In this document: positions 23,881 through 37,017 of the stretch, in pieces | How positions within the stretch are numbered: position 1 is the stretch's first letter | How the letters are laid out: the number at the start of each line of letters is the position of its first letter | DNA from: Monarcha castaneiventris obscurior | Taxonomy: Eukaryota > Chordata > Aves > Passeriformes > Monarchidae | NCBI GenBank assembly: GCA_026261815.1 | Contig: JAMPIT010000894.1 | Coordinates: forward strand, 53,321,147 to 53,385,146 | Length of the DNA: 64,000 nucleotides | Direction: 5' to 3' | Notes under the pieces: model-generated | Databases searched by the model: none | Told to the model about the DNA's origin: nothing | What the model saw: only the letters and a program-made list of their open reading frames with translations | Translations under genes and position numbers: made by a program

Positions 23881-26280
23881 CATTTCCATTTCCTCCTCAG
23901 TGCAGGTGTCCCCTGCAGCCCACGAGCACAGGCCTGGTGACAACTCCCTGCCCTCCTCCTGTCCCCCTGTGACCCCTCGTTGGACAAGGCTAGAATGGTA
24001 ACACACATTCCCAAAGTCTGGCTGCTTCCTTAAATCCATGGACCAGTTAGTGCTGTCTCTGAACAGCTGAAATGAGCTTTCAGTGCCTAGAAACGAGCAG
24101 GAGTGACAAGCAAAGGGATCTGAATCTGGAAATAGGTGAGTTCCACCTGCCCACCACTCCTGATGCAGAGACTGGGGCTCAGGGCAGCTATGCAGCCTTT
24201 CCCTGGGGCACTGACTCTGCACTGGAATGTTGTGGTGTTGCCAAACCCAGCCCCAAACCAGGAGAAGATAAGCCCTGACCATTTACTCCCTACCCAGGCA
24301 CACCCACGGCCCTTCCCAGGGTGCTGGTCACTTGTCCCCACCTTCATCTTTTCACTGCAAAAAATCAGCTGAAATGATTCCCAGATAGCTGAAACCCCAA
24401 AGCACACTGGGAGAGGCAGGTTTAACACAAAATAAATGGCCACAAGAAAAAAAAAATCTAATTTAGCACAGGGTGTTGCTCTTTGCTTCCTGTTTTGTTT
24501 CATAAAGTTTGTGCATTTGTATGTAACAATCTGTAAATAGGGGTGGGGAAAATGCCTCTCCCTAGAGGCAGAATTAAGTGATTATCCAAAATTTACTCAC
24601 TATTTCAAAACTCAAGCAAGCAGCGTAGTTCCTGTCCACAGCAAGTTTGGCACGTTGCATTTCTATCTCTAATTGACAGACCAACCTGATTGCAAAGCAG
24701 TGAAGCAAACACAGCTCCAGCAGTGGCCACAGCCCAGGGATGGTTTGGTTTCCTCTCTCAGCACATGCTGAGTCTTTGCCCAAATTTGTGCCTATCCTTG
24801 CACATTTAATGGAAAAAGCTTTAAAAAGGCATCTGGGGAACTTGTGTATAAATCTGAGAACACCAGAGCACCTCAGTTTTGGCTTTATTCTTAAGTGTCT
24901 CCTTAATAATAACCTGTTTTCTTCATTTGAAACAGGACACTGCTGGCACCAGCAGAATTGGTGGGCAGGATCCTGGGTTTAGTCACAGCCCTGCTGGGAT
25001 CCAAGAAGGGCACTCACCTTGTCAGGGTGGGATGAAGAGGACAATCCTCCTGAGAAGCCCTGGCTCTGGATTAGAGTGGAGATGGGAGGCAGGATGGCAA
25101 GCACAGGAGGCGGAAAAGATTTTATAATTAAAATAAAAACAAATCTTGAGCTAGGAAACACACCACCTTCTAGTCCTGGGGTGTAGAGGAAAGCAAATCA
25201 CAGGGAATTAGAGTTATCAGGGATTTTAACAGGAGTGGACACGACAGCTCTGTAAAGCTGGGAGCCACAGGAGCACTTCCTAAAACAAATATCTCAGTAG
25301 ACCTTATTGCAGAGGTCACTTTTCCAAATTTCCATGCGACTGAGCTGAGCACCTGTTCTGTTTGTACTGCCTGCAGACACTGCTGTAAAGTACTGTACAC
25401 TGATGTAACTGAGCAAAGGAGACAATGACATAACCACACATTGTACAAGATTTATTAAAATAGCTAAGTTATACTTGTAACTCCATCTCTGTTTCTTTCA
25501 CTGGGTTTTCGTAATGGTTTGTCACTGAGAGTCTCAGAAACTCAGCAAAATGTCTGAAACCACACATTTCCTTTTGGTTTGGGGGACTGACATTCAACAG
25601 GAAGGATGTTATGGCCTGGATAGCTGGGTCTTAAAAACACGGGGAGGTGAAAATCTTGACACATGGTAAGAATTAAATGCCAGAAAAGCTGTGAGCTGAA
25701 CTCCTTTTCTTGTCTGGCTAGTGGAAGGTGTCCCTACCCGTGGCAGGGGGTGGAACTGGATGGTCTTTAAAGCCCCTTCCAACCCAAACCAGTGTGGGAA
25801 TCTGTGATTCCATGACTCACAAGGGAGGCTCTCCTATTCCTTGGCAAAGAAACCAGAGACACCCTGTTTCCTACACAGTCACAGAATTCAAACAGGACTT
25901 AATGCTTCTTTGCATTATCCTTTTTGGGTTGGGCAAAGCATGAGAAGGTTGTACAAAAGCACATTCTTGCCTATCAGGAAGGGGAACTTCTGTGGCAGCT
26001 GTCCCAAGTGGAACAATACAGAAAGAGGGAGCAGCATAACCCCATGACTCAGAGCCTGTTACCCGGATTCTCCGACATTTCCAGCCAAGGGCCATCCTCT
26101 GTTTCAGGAGCACAGCCATACTTACAAGATCACCTCTACAGCCTAAATAAAGTTCAGGCGAGCCAAGAGCCCAAAACACCTGCCTTTCTGAGTCGGGGGC
26201 TCTCTGAGCGGCTGGAGCTGTCCCACACAAGCCATTTCGAACCTTGCCACGACAGCAAGGCGGGGAGCACAGAGCGCTGA
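23881..26280. other. upstream flank of TALDO1, no gene seen
   Basis: No recognisable exon. It contains one short CR1 fragment at 25718-25825. One exon-like minus-strand segment near 25020-25051 has a strong donor (AG|GTGAGTG) but is only 32 bases and unassignable. Confidence 0.5.
25718..25825 (+). mobile_element. CR1 LINE 3' end
   Basis: Sense CR1 terminus: gtggaaggtgtccctacccg, ctggatggtctttaaagccc, ccaacccaaacc and a terminal tctgtgattccatgact. Confidence 0.85.
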
Positions 26281-26286
26281 GCTCCT

Positions 26287-26341
26287 GCAGCGGGGCAGCA
26301 GCGGGGCAGCAGCGGGGCAGCAGCGGGGCAGCAGCGGGGCA
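26287..26341 (+). repeat. 11-bp tandem repeat, 5 units
   Basis: Five perfect head-to-tail copies of gcagcggggca at the upstream edge of the TALDO1 CpG island. G-rich on the plus strand. Confidence 0.9.
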
Positions 26342-26474
26342 GCTCCGAGCCTCCCCCTCAGGGCCTGCCCGCCGCCATCTTGCGGCACCGGCGGCGCCCG
26401 GGCCCCGCGCAGCCATGAGGGACGGGTGGCTCGGGGGCGGGTCGGGCGCCGTGCCGGAGGGTTCTGTGGACAGG

Positions 26475-26538
26475 AGATCCCGGGGCCGGCAGATCCCGGG
26501 GCCAGGAGATCCCGGGGCCGGCAGAAGCCGGGGCCAGG
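26475..26538 (+). repeat. 16-bp tandem repeat, 4 units
   Basis: Four copies of a unit like agatcccggggccggc, alternating between ggc and agg endings and containing SmaI-like CCCGGG cores, within the TALDO1 promoter CpG island. Confidence 0.85.
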
Positions 26539-26599
26539 AGACCCCCCCGGCCCGCTCCGCTGGGGACAATGGCGGCGTCAGGGTCGCCAAGGCGACCCC

Positions 26600-26843
26600 C
26601 CGCCCCGACCCCCAGGACCAGGAACCAGCCAATCAGAACCGCCCTTTCTCCCGCCGCCCCGCCCCGGCCCCTCCCGGCCGCGTCCGTCCCGTGTCCGAGC
26701 TCCTGATTGGCCGCTGCCGCGCAGCCGGGCCGGGATTGGCGGCGGGCGGCGGGAGCGCGCGGGCGGCGGGTGCGCGCGCAGGCCGGTCCCCTCCGGGCAC
26801 GTCCCGTCCCTTATAGGCGCGCGAGCCCCCCGCAGCCGCGGAC
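26600..26843 (+). promoter_or_regulatory. TALDO1 CpG-island promoter
   Basis: The CpG island extends over about 26280-27160. Three NF-Y-type CCAAT boxes are present: CCAAT at 26629-26633 and inverted ATTGG at 26706-26710 and 26735-26739. The last two are 29 bases apart. A TATA-like cttatagg lies at about 26810-26817, only about 27 bases before the ATG, so either the 5' UTR is very short or the TATA-like match is not used. Housekeeping-type regulation is inferred. Confidence 0.65.
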
Positions 26844-29800
26844 ATGTCGGTGTCCCCCGTGAAGCGCCAGAAGATGGAGTCGGCGCTGGACCAGCTCAAG
26901 CACCACACCACGGTGGTGGCCGACACCGGGGATTTCAACGGTGAGAGGCGGCGCGAGGGGCTCCTGTCACCGCACCTTCTCCTTAGCCCCCCCCCTCCCA
27001 CCCCCCTTAACGGAGAGTGGGCGCGCCCGGCCGAAGGGGCGCGCGCGGGGGGGAGCGAACCACCCGGCGGCCGGAGGGGGGGCGGGCGGGCGGCGCTCGG
27101 TGGCGGAGCCTGGGTCTCCATCCCAGGGCAGATCCCGCCCAGCCGGGACGTTTTCCAGACCCTCCCGTGATTTTCTCTCTGTTCGCCCCCGAGTGTGCCC
27201 TGACCACCACGTTCAGCTCTGCGTGCTGTCAGGAAGAGGTGCCAGACTCGAGCCAGGCTCTGCTGCTATTGAATTCGGGTTTCCTTCCAGTGACCTGTCT
27301 AGATCTGGGACTTGTTTGGGGTTTTTTCCAAACTCGAGGCGAGGCAACCCGGTCCAGTGGAGGGTGTCGCTGCCCGTGGCAGGGAGCGGAACTGGACAAT
27401 CCTTAAGTCATTCCAGGATTGTGTAAAAATAATGCCAGAGTGCTTTTGTTTCCCCTATCTCCTGAGAATGAGCCAGCGCACTCCTTTCCGAGAAAGGGAG
27501 GCGGCCTTCGATTAGAAAGCCACTTGTTCCCAAGCTGTCACTGCCTGGCCCGGCACGGACACGGAGCCTGCTCCGTCTGTCAGAGCCAAGAATTCCCTCC
27601 CTGGGTGTCTCTGGGTTGTGTAGAGCAGCCCTTCAATCCTGTCCTGTCCTCGCCCAGGCCTGCAGTAATCCCTCCACTGCTTGCCTAATCCTGTTGGTGT
27701 AACAATAAACAATCCTAAATGGCCACTGTCAAATGTCTTAAGAGTAGGGAACTTAAGGTGAAGAGAGCACAGGGGTGGCAACAGCTCAGACACAGGGAAA
27801 AAACACACCCCCAGGAGGGCCGAGGGGGTGTTTGTGTGCAGGCAGCAGTAAGGATTGTAGAATATCCCACAGGGATCATCGAGTCCAGCTCCTGGCCCTG
27901 CACAGGACATCCCCAAGTTGTTCTCTGGGCTGCTCCTGTCACCTGGGGGTCACTCTTAAGAGTCCAAACAAGGCAAGAGCCTTACCTGGCAGGTTAAACC
28001 CTGGTGGAGGTGAAGGTGGTTGTTGCTGCTGGTGGTTCCCAGTGGTGTTGGTACAGAATGGAGTTTCATTGAATTGCTGTTCTGCTTTAAGCTGTACCCA
28101 CATGAATTGAAGTTCTGAAGGACCTGTTTGTATGGAGTGGACCTCTCTCCTGGACCCTGATCATTGCCTGGGAGGGATCTGTGGAAGAACAAGGCTTATT
28201 TTCAGTACAGTTGCACTCTCTCACTTGGGGTTTCATCCCCGTGCAGAAATGCCGAGGAGAAGGGGCTGCTAATACATATTCTGTTATTTTTTTGACATTT
28301 TAACTGCATTGTTGAAACTGCTGAGGGGCCTGCAGAGGCTCTGCCCCATTTGCCCAGTTGGGCCCCGGTGCCAGGCTGTGATTACAGCCAGACAATGTCA
28401 CAGCCTGCTGGAGCAAACGCCTGGCAGCACCTGAAACAGGCGTAGTCCAGGGCTTAGGGTAAGACCAAGGGTCAAGTGTCTTCCTGGTATGACCAGGAAA
28501 TTACTAGAGCAGACACTGAGAAACTGCATCTCTTTGGGAAAGGTTTAAAAAGCAGTAAGAAAAGGTGCTGGAGCCTCACAGGTGAATTCACCTGTCCTGG
28601 TCCCATCAGTTGGACACAAAGAAAAGCCCAAATTTCTGACTGCTTGAAGGGAAGGTCCGTAAAGATAGGGACTTCAGAGTTCTTTATTCCCCTCTGTGAT
28701 TCCTGGAGCTCAGTTACGCTGGTTGGGGATGAAGTTTGGAAATTAGTACTACTTCTCTTCATCCATCATTTCTACATGCTTATACTTTTGGGCAATTTCT
28801 GTAGTTTATAAACTTTAAAGTTTGCTGTATCTTGTGACAGCAGCCCAGTTGTTCTGTACTGTGGCACAAACCAGCCTTCAGGCAGTGTTTAAACACCACT
28901 CAGCGCTGTTGTGCCCTGTCAGTAGCAAGTGTTTACATTCTCACCTGGTTGAGCAAAATGCTTGTGATTTCTCAGGCTGGCTGGCTGTTTCCAACAGACT
29001 GGTTTTCTTTCCTTAGCCATCGATGAGTACAAGCCCCTGGATGCCACCACAAACCCCTCCCTGATCCTCGCTGCGGCTCAGATGCCAGCGTACCAGAATC
29101 TCGTGGATGATGCTGTTGCCTACGGGAAGAAGCTTGGTGGGTGAGTAAAGAAGGTTTTCATCTCAGCAGACCTGTATTTAAAATGCCTTATTTGTATACG
29201 AGCAACGTACTGGGGTTTCCCCCTCGTGTACTTGTGGGTTTGTCTCCTGCCCTAAAAGGCCTCAACACTTTAAGAAAAATTCCTTATGCCCATTCCAGAT
29301 GTGCTTTGAAGCAGTGCATCCCCATTTCCCAGCTCCCACCTGGCCTTCCATGCTCAGGAAAATGGCAGCATTACAGGAAAGAGTGTCCAAAGGCTAATCC
29401 TGCTGGCAGGATAGAAGTAGCTCATTTGAACTCTGGAATTTAACGTTAAATGGGCTGTGAAATTCGATCTTCAAATCCACGGCAAAGTGTAAACTCGCCT
29501 CTTTTTTTACCCCCATAAATGCTTTTGGTCTTTGTGGTTTTCAGGTCAGAAGAGGAGCAGATCAAAAATGCTTCTGACAAACTTTTTGTATTATTTGGAG
29601 CTGAAATCCTGAAGAGGATACCTGGCCGTGTGTCCACAGAAGTAGATGCAAGGTTGGCTCTTTTCCCTCTGGGTTACCCTGGATATTTGTACATACAAAA
29701 AGAGACCTGATATGAGTTGGAGAAAGATTTCTTGCCTAGAAGACCAGCGAGACTTATATTGTTAATATTTAAGAGTGTGGATTTCCCTTAGTTTGACTAG

Positions 29801-32800
29801 AACTATATAACAAAAACAAGTAGCACTGGCTTTGGATTTTTGTAATCTTCCTGCTGCTTCTTAAGCAAGGGAAACCTCACACTTCAGTCGTAGTTTTGCT
29901 CGTTCTCTTCTATGAGATAATAGCTGCTCAGTTTAGCAAGGGTTCTGTTTGAACAGTTTATTTCAAGACTTGCACAGGACTTGGCTGTTAACTTGCTCAG
30001 TGCCAATTTTTGTTAATGCTCAGCTTCTGAATTCATTATAAGAAACTTCCTTCTCGAAGGGCTGACCATCCAGGAGGGATCTGAGAACACAAACCTGCAG
30101 TTGGCATGTAAATGCTGATAAAACAGGACCATTTTTCCATGGGGCCTTGGGGGAAAGAATTAAAAAAAAAACCAATCAGTTTAAAACGGTGGTGCTCTTG
30201 CCTCAAAGGTTGTCCTTTGATAAGGAAGGAATGATTCAAAGGGCCAGGCGCCTCATCGACCTCTACAAGGAAGTAGGAGTTGGTAAAGATCGGATTCTCA
30301 TCAAGCTCTCTTCGACGTGGGAAGGAATCCAGGCTGGCAGGTAAGGCTGTGTGTGCCTGCTGTGCTGATTCATGGCATGCTCCTGCCTGTCCACAGGCAC
30401 TGACATTGCATTCTGCACTTGAATAAACAGCAGTGCTGAAAGCACAGCATGAGGAAGTCTGTCCTGAGCACGGAAGGTGCTCTGCCACAGCTTGCTGTTG
30501 AAATTGGGAAAATTTCATACAAGGGCCAGGCCACAGTTTCCTGAAATACCCTGCTAAGCTGGCTGCATTTGGCTGGAGGAACAGCATTAATAAAGCAGAG
30601 TTTGGCAGCACAAAACATTTGGTGTTAGCTGACAACTTCAAAGCTTACCGAGTGTGCCCCATTCCTAAATTAACTCAAGGAATTCAGTAGTTTGAACTTA
30701 GCAGCTCATTCCTGAATATGAATTCCGTAGGTGAGCAAAGTGCTGTTCTAAGCCAGCCTGTGTCTGCAGGGTTCTGGAGGCTGAGTATGGGATTCACTGC
30801 AACATGACCTTGCTGTTCTCCTTTGCTCAGGCTGTTGCCTGTGCTGAAGCTGGAGTTACTCTGATTTCCCCGTTTGTGGGACGGATCCTGGACTGGTATG
30901 TTGCAAATGGAGACAAGAAAACCTATGAGCCTTCAGAGGATCCAGGTGAGCACAGATTTGACAGTGCTGAGAAAAACAGCTGCTCATTCAGTTTACTTGT
31001 AAAAGTCCTCCTATGGCAAAATGCTGGGTTTGAGCATGTTTTAAGTAATCACTTAGAGTAAAGTTGCTGGTTTCTACTTGTAGGAGTGAAGAGTGTCACC
31101 AAGATCTATAACTACTACAAGAAGTTTGGCTACAAAACCATCGTGATGGGCGCATCATTTCGCAACACGGGCCAGATCAAAGCACTCACGGGCTGTGACT
31201 ATCTCACCATTTCACCCAAGCTCCTGGCAGAGCTCAGCAAAGAGCATGTCAAGTTAACTCCCACACTCAATGTCAAAGAGGGTGAGTCCACTCCTGGGGG
31301 CTTGTTCAGTCTTCCTTTCTTCTGCGATGCTGAGAGTCTGGGGTTCTGGTCAGTGCTTGCTGCCATCCTGCTTTAGGGATAAATCCAATTTCCGAGAGGA
31401 AATACTATAGCCTCATTACAGTATCACTGCTGCAATTGCTGACACACTGAGCACTAATTGGATTACAGTGGGTTTGGAGTGTGCTTCCATACTCTGCACC
31501 TCTCCCCGTGGGACAGGGAGAGAAGAGGAAAGTTAATCTGCTCATGCTCAGGATGAAATTTTACTGAACAGTAGCAAAGATGCCAAACTTGGTTTCATCT
31601 TAATCTCTAGACATGCCAAGAGGTGTTTTCCTTCCAGAAATTATAAACTAATCATACACAAGACTGAGTGATTTGATATGGTGACACTGTGCCACAATGG
31701 CTGGGAATCCTTGTTCCCATTGCACTACTTCAAGGCCAGGTTGGATGGGGCTTGGAGCAGTCTGGGATAGTGGAAGGTGTCCCTGCTCATGGCTGGGCAG
31801 GGGAACTGAATGGGCTTTAAGGTTCCTTTCCACCCAAGTCATTCCAGGATTCTGTGATAGTCTCCCTTTTCTGCAGCCTCCTTAAAATGCTGGTTTACAT
31901 CTCAGAAAGCAGCTCTGTGCACAGCTGTAGCCATGGGTTGCTACCCACAGGCTGCTGCTGGCCTGGGAGCCTGCTATCAAACGAGCTTTTGTTAGTTCTT
32001 GCCAAATGATCAAAGCCCTGATTGTTCACAGTATTTGCTTAGAATGTCTCACTGCTACAGGGCGGTTGCACAATTCCTTAGAATAGGCCTGGAAGTGCTG
32101 TGCCACTCAGCAGCAGGTACAAGATAATGACACACACACTGTGTGTTAAGATAAACCGATTTATTAGGCTACCTTTTCCTTTTTCCTCTTTGTTCTCCTC
32201 CAGCCAGATCAGGAGCACTTTCAGTCTCACATCCCAGATTGTCCTCCTGCAACAGGTCATACTGAAAGTATTTAAATTTTTTCAGCATCTAGAAATGGTT
32301 AGAACTCAGGACAATTTTAGGAAGTCTAAATTTGATAGGAGTCTGATCACCTGGTTTGTTTCTTTTTCTATTTCTCCTGCACAGCTCAGGCGTGCAATCT
32401 TGAGAAGATCCACCTGGATGAGAAGGCATTCCGCTGGCACCACAATGAAGACCAAATGGCTGTGGAAAAGCTCTCTGATGGGATCAGGAGATTTGCTGCA
32501 GATGCAGTTAAGCTGGAGAGGATGTTAAAGGTAGATGTTGTATCACGCTCCTTCCGTGTACTGCAGCCAGCCTGGTGTGGCTGAGGATTAAACGAGTCTG
32601 GTCAGGTTTGTGGACAGGTTATGTAGGACAAGCCACGTAAATTCAGTGAACTTGGTAAGCTTCACTGCATGCCAAGAAAGAATTCGTGCCACGTGTGGGC
32701 CACACCTGCAGTTTGAGGCCCCAGGACTGGCAGCTCATCAGGATAACTGTCAAAGTGAGAAGTCCCTTAAATCTGATTCTGAGCTGTCAGTACAGGACAC

Positions 32801-33077
32801 AAATAATCTGCAGGTAGTGAGCTGGAAATAAATCATGTTTGTACTTGGAGGCACTAAGAAAGAGCAGATATGCTGTCAAAAGTCTTCTGTCAGATTGTGG
32901 AGAGGCTTTCATGTGGAATTCATCAAACTGTGGTTTTTGGGGAGGAAATACTGAGTATACCTGATCTAGGCACTTGGTGACTGGCAACTCCTTGCAGCAT
33001 TCCCAAAGTCTTACTCAGCTGTGCTTTTTCTATTCTTTTTATAGGAGCGGATGTTTAGCGCTGAAAATGGAAAGTAA
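26844..33077 (+). CDS. TALDO1: transaldolase, 8 coding exons, complete
   Basis: Transaldolase moves a dihydroxyacetone unit from sedoheptulose-7-phosphate to glyceraldehyde-3-phosphate in the non-oxidative pentose phosphate pathway of the cytosol. Exons: 26844-26940, 29017-29140, 29545-29652, 30209-30340, 30770-30945, 31084-31281, 32385-32530 and 33045-33077. They join in frame to 1014 bases, 337 residues plus TAA, the same length as the human enzyme. Visible catalytic residues are Asp27 (Val-Ala-Asp-Thr-Gly-Asp-Phe), Asn45 in the Asp-Ala-Thr-Thr-Asn-Pro-Ser signature, Glu106 and the Schiff-base Lys142 in Ile-Leu-Ile-Lys-Leu-Ser-Ser-Thr-Trp. The start is chosen because the N-terminus (Pro-Val-Lys-Arg-Gln) aligns with the family. 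All introns are GT-AG; intron 3 has an unusual GTTGGC donor. ATTAAA signals lie at 33286-33291 and 33361-33366. GATD1 converges on it from the right. Confidence 0.97.
27350..27425 (+). mobile_element. CR1 3' end in TALDO1 intron 1
   Basis: Sense CR1 terminus: ccagtggagggtgtcgctgc, aactggacaatccttaagtc and attccaggattgtg. Confidence 0.75.
27853..27925 (-). mobile_element. CR1 3' end in TALDO1 intron 1
   Basis: Antisense terminus of a different CR1 subfamily: gtagaatatcccacagggat, then catcgagtccagctcctggc and ctgcacaggac. Confidence 0.75.
31690..31865 (+). mobile_element. CR1 3' end in TALDO1 intron 6
   Basis: Sense CR1: caaggccaggttggatgggg, gatagtggaaggtgtccctg, and a terminus at ttccaggattctgtgatag. 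Confidence 0.85.
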
Positions 33078-33285
33078 AAAAAGAAAAAATAATAATCAGC
33101 ATTTCCCTGAGTGCTCCAGGCTGAGGTGGATCACCTGAGGTTCAGTGGATGTACAAATGTCTTACCTGTACAAGTATCATGCTGTGTGTGGATAGATTTC
33201 TGTATCATGCTTTTTTTTTTTTATCAATTTGCAAAGGGACAAATGGAATTTCAAATTTTTGTGGCACTTTTGTCAATACATGCAA

Positions 33286-33366
33286 ATTAAAACCGATTTG
33301 CCCTGTAATGTGGTCAATTCACTGCTGCAGGAGACACCTGATAGGATTTTAATTTTTTGTATTAAA
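33286..33366 (+). terminator. TALDO1 candidate polyadenylation signals
   Basis: Two ATTAAA hexamers, at 33286-33291 and 33361-33366, lie about 210 and 285 bases after the TALDO1 stop codon. No canonical AATAAA is seen between the stop and these sites. Which one is used cannot be decided from sequence alone. Confidence 0.5.
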
Positions 33367-33567
33367 TTCCTAATTAAGCTTACAGTCCTAACACATTCTT
33401 TAATTTCAGGTTGTTTTAAAGAGCAAACACAAGTTTCACAAGCCCCTCTTGGTACAAAACCCACAAGTACTCCTGTGAGACACATATATATGTCAAAATA
33501 TATACATATATATGTGTGTGTGTATATGTCACTAGTTTATATAGATCAGTTCTATGAAGAGTAGACA

Positions 33568-33840
33568 AGAACAAGTGATAGGACAAGAAGGAAACAGCCT
33601 CAAGTTGTACCAGGGAAGGTTTAGATTGGATATTAGGGAACATTTATTCACTGGAAGGGGCTGTCCAGCCTGGCAGGGCAGTGGCTGAGTCCCCATTCCT
33701 GGAGGGATTAAAAGCCATGTGGATGTGGCACTTGGAGACATGAGATAGTGGTGGCCTTGGCAGTGCTGGGGGAAGGACTGGACTTCATGGTCTCAGCAGT
33801 CCTTTGCAACCTCAGTGATTCATTCCTTGATTCTAAGAGA
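33568..33840 (+). mobile_element. CR1 LINE 3' fragment
   Basis: Sense CR1 just downstream of TALDO1: gataggacaagaaggaaaca, ggtttagattggatattagg, ggatgtggcacttgg and a terminus at attccttgattcta. Confidence 0.9.
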
Positions 33841-34361
33841 TCCCTGCTTATATGTGGACACAATTTGCTGGTTCCTGACACTTAAAAAAAAGGGAGGAAA
33901 GGCAGCAGTGCAGCTCCAGCACGGATAGACACGTGCTGTGTCCAGACCAAGGGAGCCACTGATCCCTCACCCCAGTGTGACACAGCAGCTCTGCTGTCAG
34001 CACATCCAGAACAACCTGGGAGCTGCTGTTCCAGCCAAAGGGACAGCCAGCTCCAATGAGACATGGGCAGCTGGTGCTGCACTCCCAGCCTGCCCTGGGA
34101 ATCGTGCCAGTCTGCCAGAGGGAGGTGAAGTCCCCAGGGGACTCATCCAGACCCTCTGTCCTACAGCTGTTGCTGAGGGGGGAAAGCAGAGCAGGCACAA
34201 AGCAGGCTGCCCAAAGGGAGGTGACCTTTTATCCTCTAAGTCAAGCCAGCACTAAAAGCTTGACCCTGCCCCTCCCTGCAGCCATCAGACCCTCCATTGT
34301 ACGCCTCTTCTCAATTTAACCTATTTGGCATTTTCCACTCTTACTAAACTGAGCATTCCTA

Positions 34362-34450
34362 CAGAGATTCCTAGAATGGTTTGGGTTGGAAGGGGACCTT
34401 GCAGACCATCTCATTCCACTCCCCTGCCATGGGCAGGGACACCTGACCCT
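34362..34450 (-). mobile_element. CR1 3' end
   Basis: Antisense CR1 terminus: attcctagaatggtttgggt, tggaaggggacc and ctgccatgggcagggacacc. Confidence 0.85.
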
Positions 34451-37017
34451 AGAGCTGGTGGCTGTGCTGTAACACCACACACTGCACCCACCAGGGCAGG
34501 GTGGGGATTTGCTGCTGTCAAACTGGCTGGTCAGAGGCTTGGAGCCTCTGGAATAAATGCCTCTTTTTCCCCAAGTGAGACAAAAACCTTCACACACATG
34601 GAATCTGTCTCCTCACATAGCTGAGACACAGCTGGGTCAGTAACACTGGAGCTTAAATGAAACTCAAGCATTTCAGAAGGTGCTCAAGAGAGAACAAAAT
34701 ACTGCAGTGAAAGGGGTAAGAGGCAGGAAAAGGTGCCTGAGTAACAGCTAAATTACAATAGTAAGTTATGCCTTACTCCACTTACCTACAGACACCTCTC
34801 AAGAGCTGAGGGGGCAGCAGGCAAACAAGTTATGCTTAAAATGTTCAGTCACAGGGTCCCTTACCTGCTGTGGTGGGAGCTGGTGTTTCCTCCTCAGCAC
34901 TGGGGTTCCTTCTCTGCAGCACAGCTGGATGTTGTGAGGTGCCTGACATCCGTGGCTAAGCCACAAAGTCCACATCCTTCCTGAAATGGTGAGAAAAAAG
35001 CAAGCACCACATAAACCTTCAGGCTGTACAGCTCTTTATCAGTCACACGAAGTGCCTTTACTCCTTAACTCTTCCTCAACTTCCCCTCTCTTCAGCAGAT
35101 GGAGAGATCTCTCCCAGGGCCCTGTCTGTGCCCCGCTTATAAACTCCTCCTGGCACTTCCCAGATCTCCATACCTCCTCAGATTAAGAAATCAGGAGATG
35201 TCACTTGTCTCCCAGAAAGGTCTGTAGCTCTCACAGTCACAAGGACAGGCCTGAGGAATTAGGGGCAGGTGTAACGTGTATGTGTGGAGAAATCCCAAAG
35301 AATACACGCATAAACTTTAAAGCATTGATTTAAAAATGACAGCACCTTTCCCAACCTTTCCTTGTGGTGGCTTCTCTCTGATTCCAACATCCAGAAAACA
35401 CACACAGCTTGGAGTGGGGTTGGAAAAGCTTTTCCTTCCTCCTCCAGCCATGCCTTGCATCCCATCACACGCTGTGCTAAGGGAGACGTGCTGCTGCTCC
35501 CACAATCTCCTCCACTCTTGAAACAGGGGGTACAGGAGAGCAGAGCTGTTGGAAGAACAGACACACTGAGTACATCCATTTATATTCATCCTCCCAACGT
35601 GGAATTTAATTTAAAATAAGTCCTTAGATTCACTGGTTGTGTCTATCCAATACAGCCATCAGAGGCCAGTATGGATGGCACCAAACCCAGACAGTTCAAT
35701 TTGAAATTTTAAAGTAAATCAGGAGCAAAGAGCCACTTCCATCTCTTCTGGCCCTTGTTTGAACGCACACAAGATGAATAAAGCAGCAGGTTCCATTTTA
35801 AAAAAAAATTAAGGTTTGTTTTACAAGATTTTACTATAGAAGCTCCAAGAAAAGAATCTTAATTAAATATGTTAATACACCAATGGAATGCAGGTATGAC
35901 CAACAACCATCAGCTGCAGACAGGGCCAGAGTTCAAACATCTTGTCGGGATCCCCAAAAACATGAAAATTGAGATCATGCCCACAGGCAGGTCTTGGGGC
36001 TCTGTTTTCCAGAGGTAAACAGTTTCCCAACTGCTGCACCAGCACCCCTCTTCCCAGCTCGGATGTAAAGCTCCAGGAAAGGCTCCCATACCTTGGGGAT
36101 GGTGGGCTGTCCTCTTGTTGCTGAAGAAATCCTTTGTGGGCTGAAAGACAGCAGTGCCCCTTTACAGCTGTGAGCCAACATCTGAGAAAACTCCTTATCC
36201 CTTTGGATTCATCCTGCTCCATGTACTGCAGAGGCACATGCTTCTAGCAGGTACCTCCGTATCTGCCTGTAAAAATATCAAAGAAAAACAGAGGATATGG
36301 TCCCAGCTATTAAGCCAAGAGAAGATGTAACATTTTGAGTCCCAAATAAATAAAAAACCCTAGAAAATAAAACCAACCTCCCACCCAAATAAACAAAACA
36401 ATAAAACTCACCAGCTGGGTGTTACCAGGAACACATTTCCAAGAAAACAAGCCTGGCTGGTAACATTCCTAGGACCAAAGCACCAAGCACTGCACAGCAC
36501 AGTGCTGAAGCAATCAAGGTTTGTGTGGGATGAAATTGTCCCAAACTTGAAGGTTCTCTATTCTTTGGGAAGCAGTTTCTGCCCTGGAGACAAAACCCCC
36601 TCAGTATAAACACCACTGCTTGGATGTCTGGGATGGGATAGCTCACAGGGCTCCTCAGCTGGACCAGGCACAAGGTACAGAAGATACAAACCAAGGTTCT
36701 TCCCATGGGAAGTTTAAAATTGAAGAATTATCTAAAAATTCCTTGCTCTTTGTGTAATGCCACTTCATGATTTTAGTTGATCTAAATAACTTCTAGGTAA
36801 AAGAAAAGAAAATAACAAACTATCACGTTTTACATTTGTAGAACAAAATTAACACAGAAAATAAGCAGAAAAAAATTTTCCTGAACATACCTGAACATCA
36901 TCCAACAACTCTGTGTTTTCTAGGTCATTTGATCTCCTTTTCCCACAGTTTTTGAACAATTATTTCCAATCCCTGGCTAAAATTGGTCATACTGTACAAG
37001 AACTTAAGAGCTACCAT

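Noticed and set aside
35872..36270. Minus-strand frame with an acceptor-like tract, considered as an alternative GATD1 last exon
   Set aside because: Joining it would add about 20 unrelated residues. The exon at 39061 gives the family-like Arg-Lys end with a good acceptor much closer.
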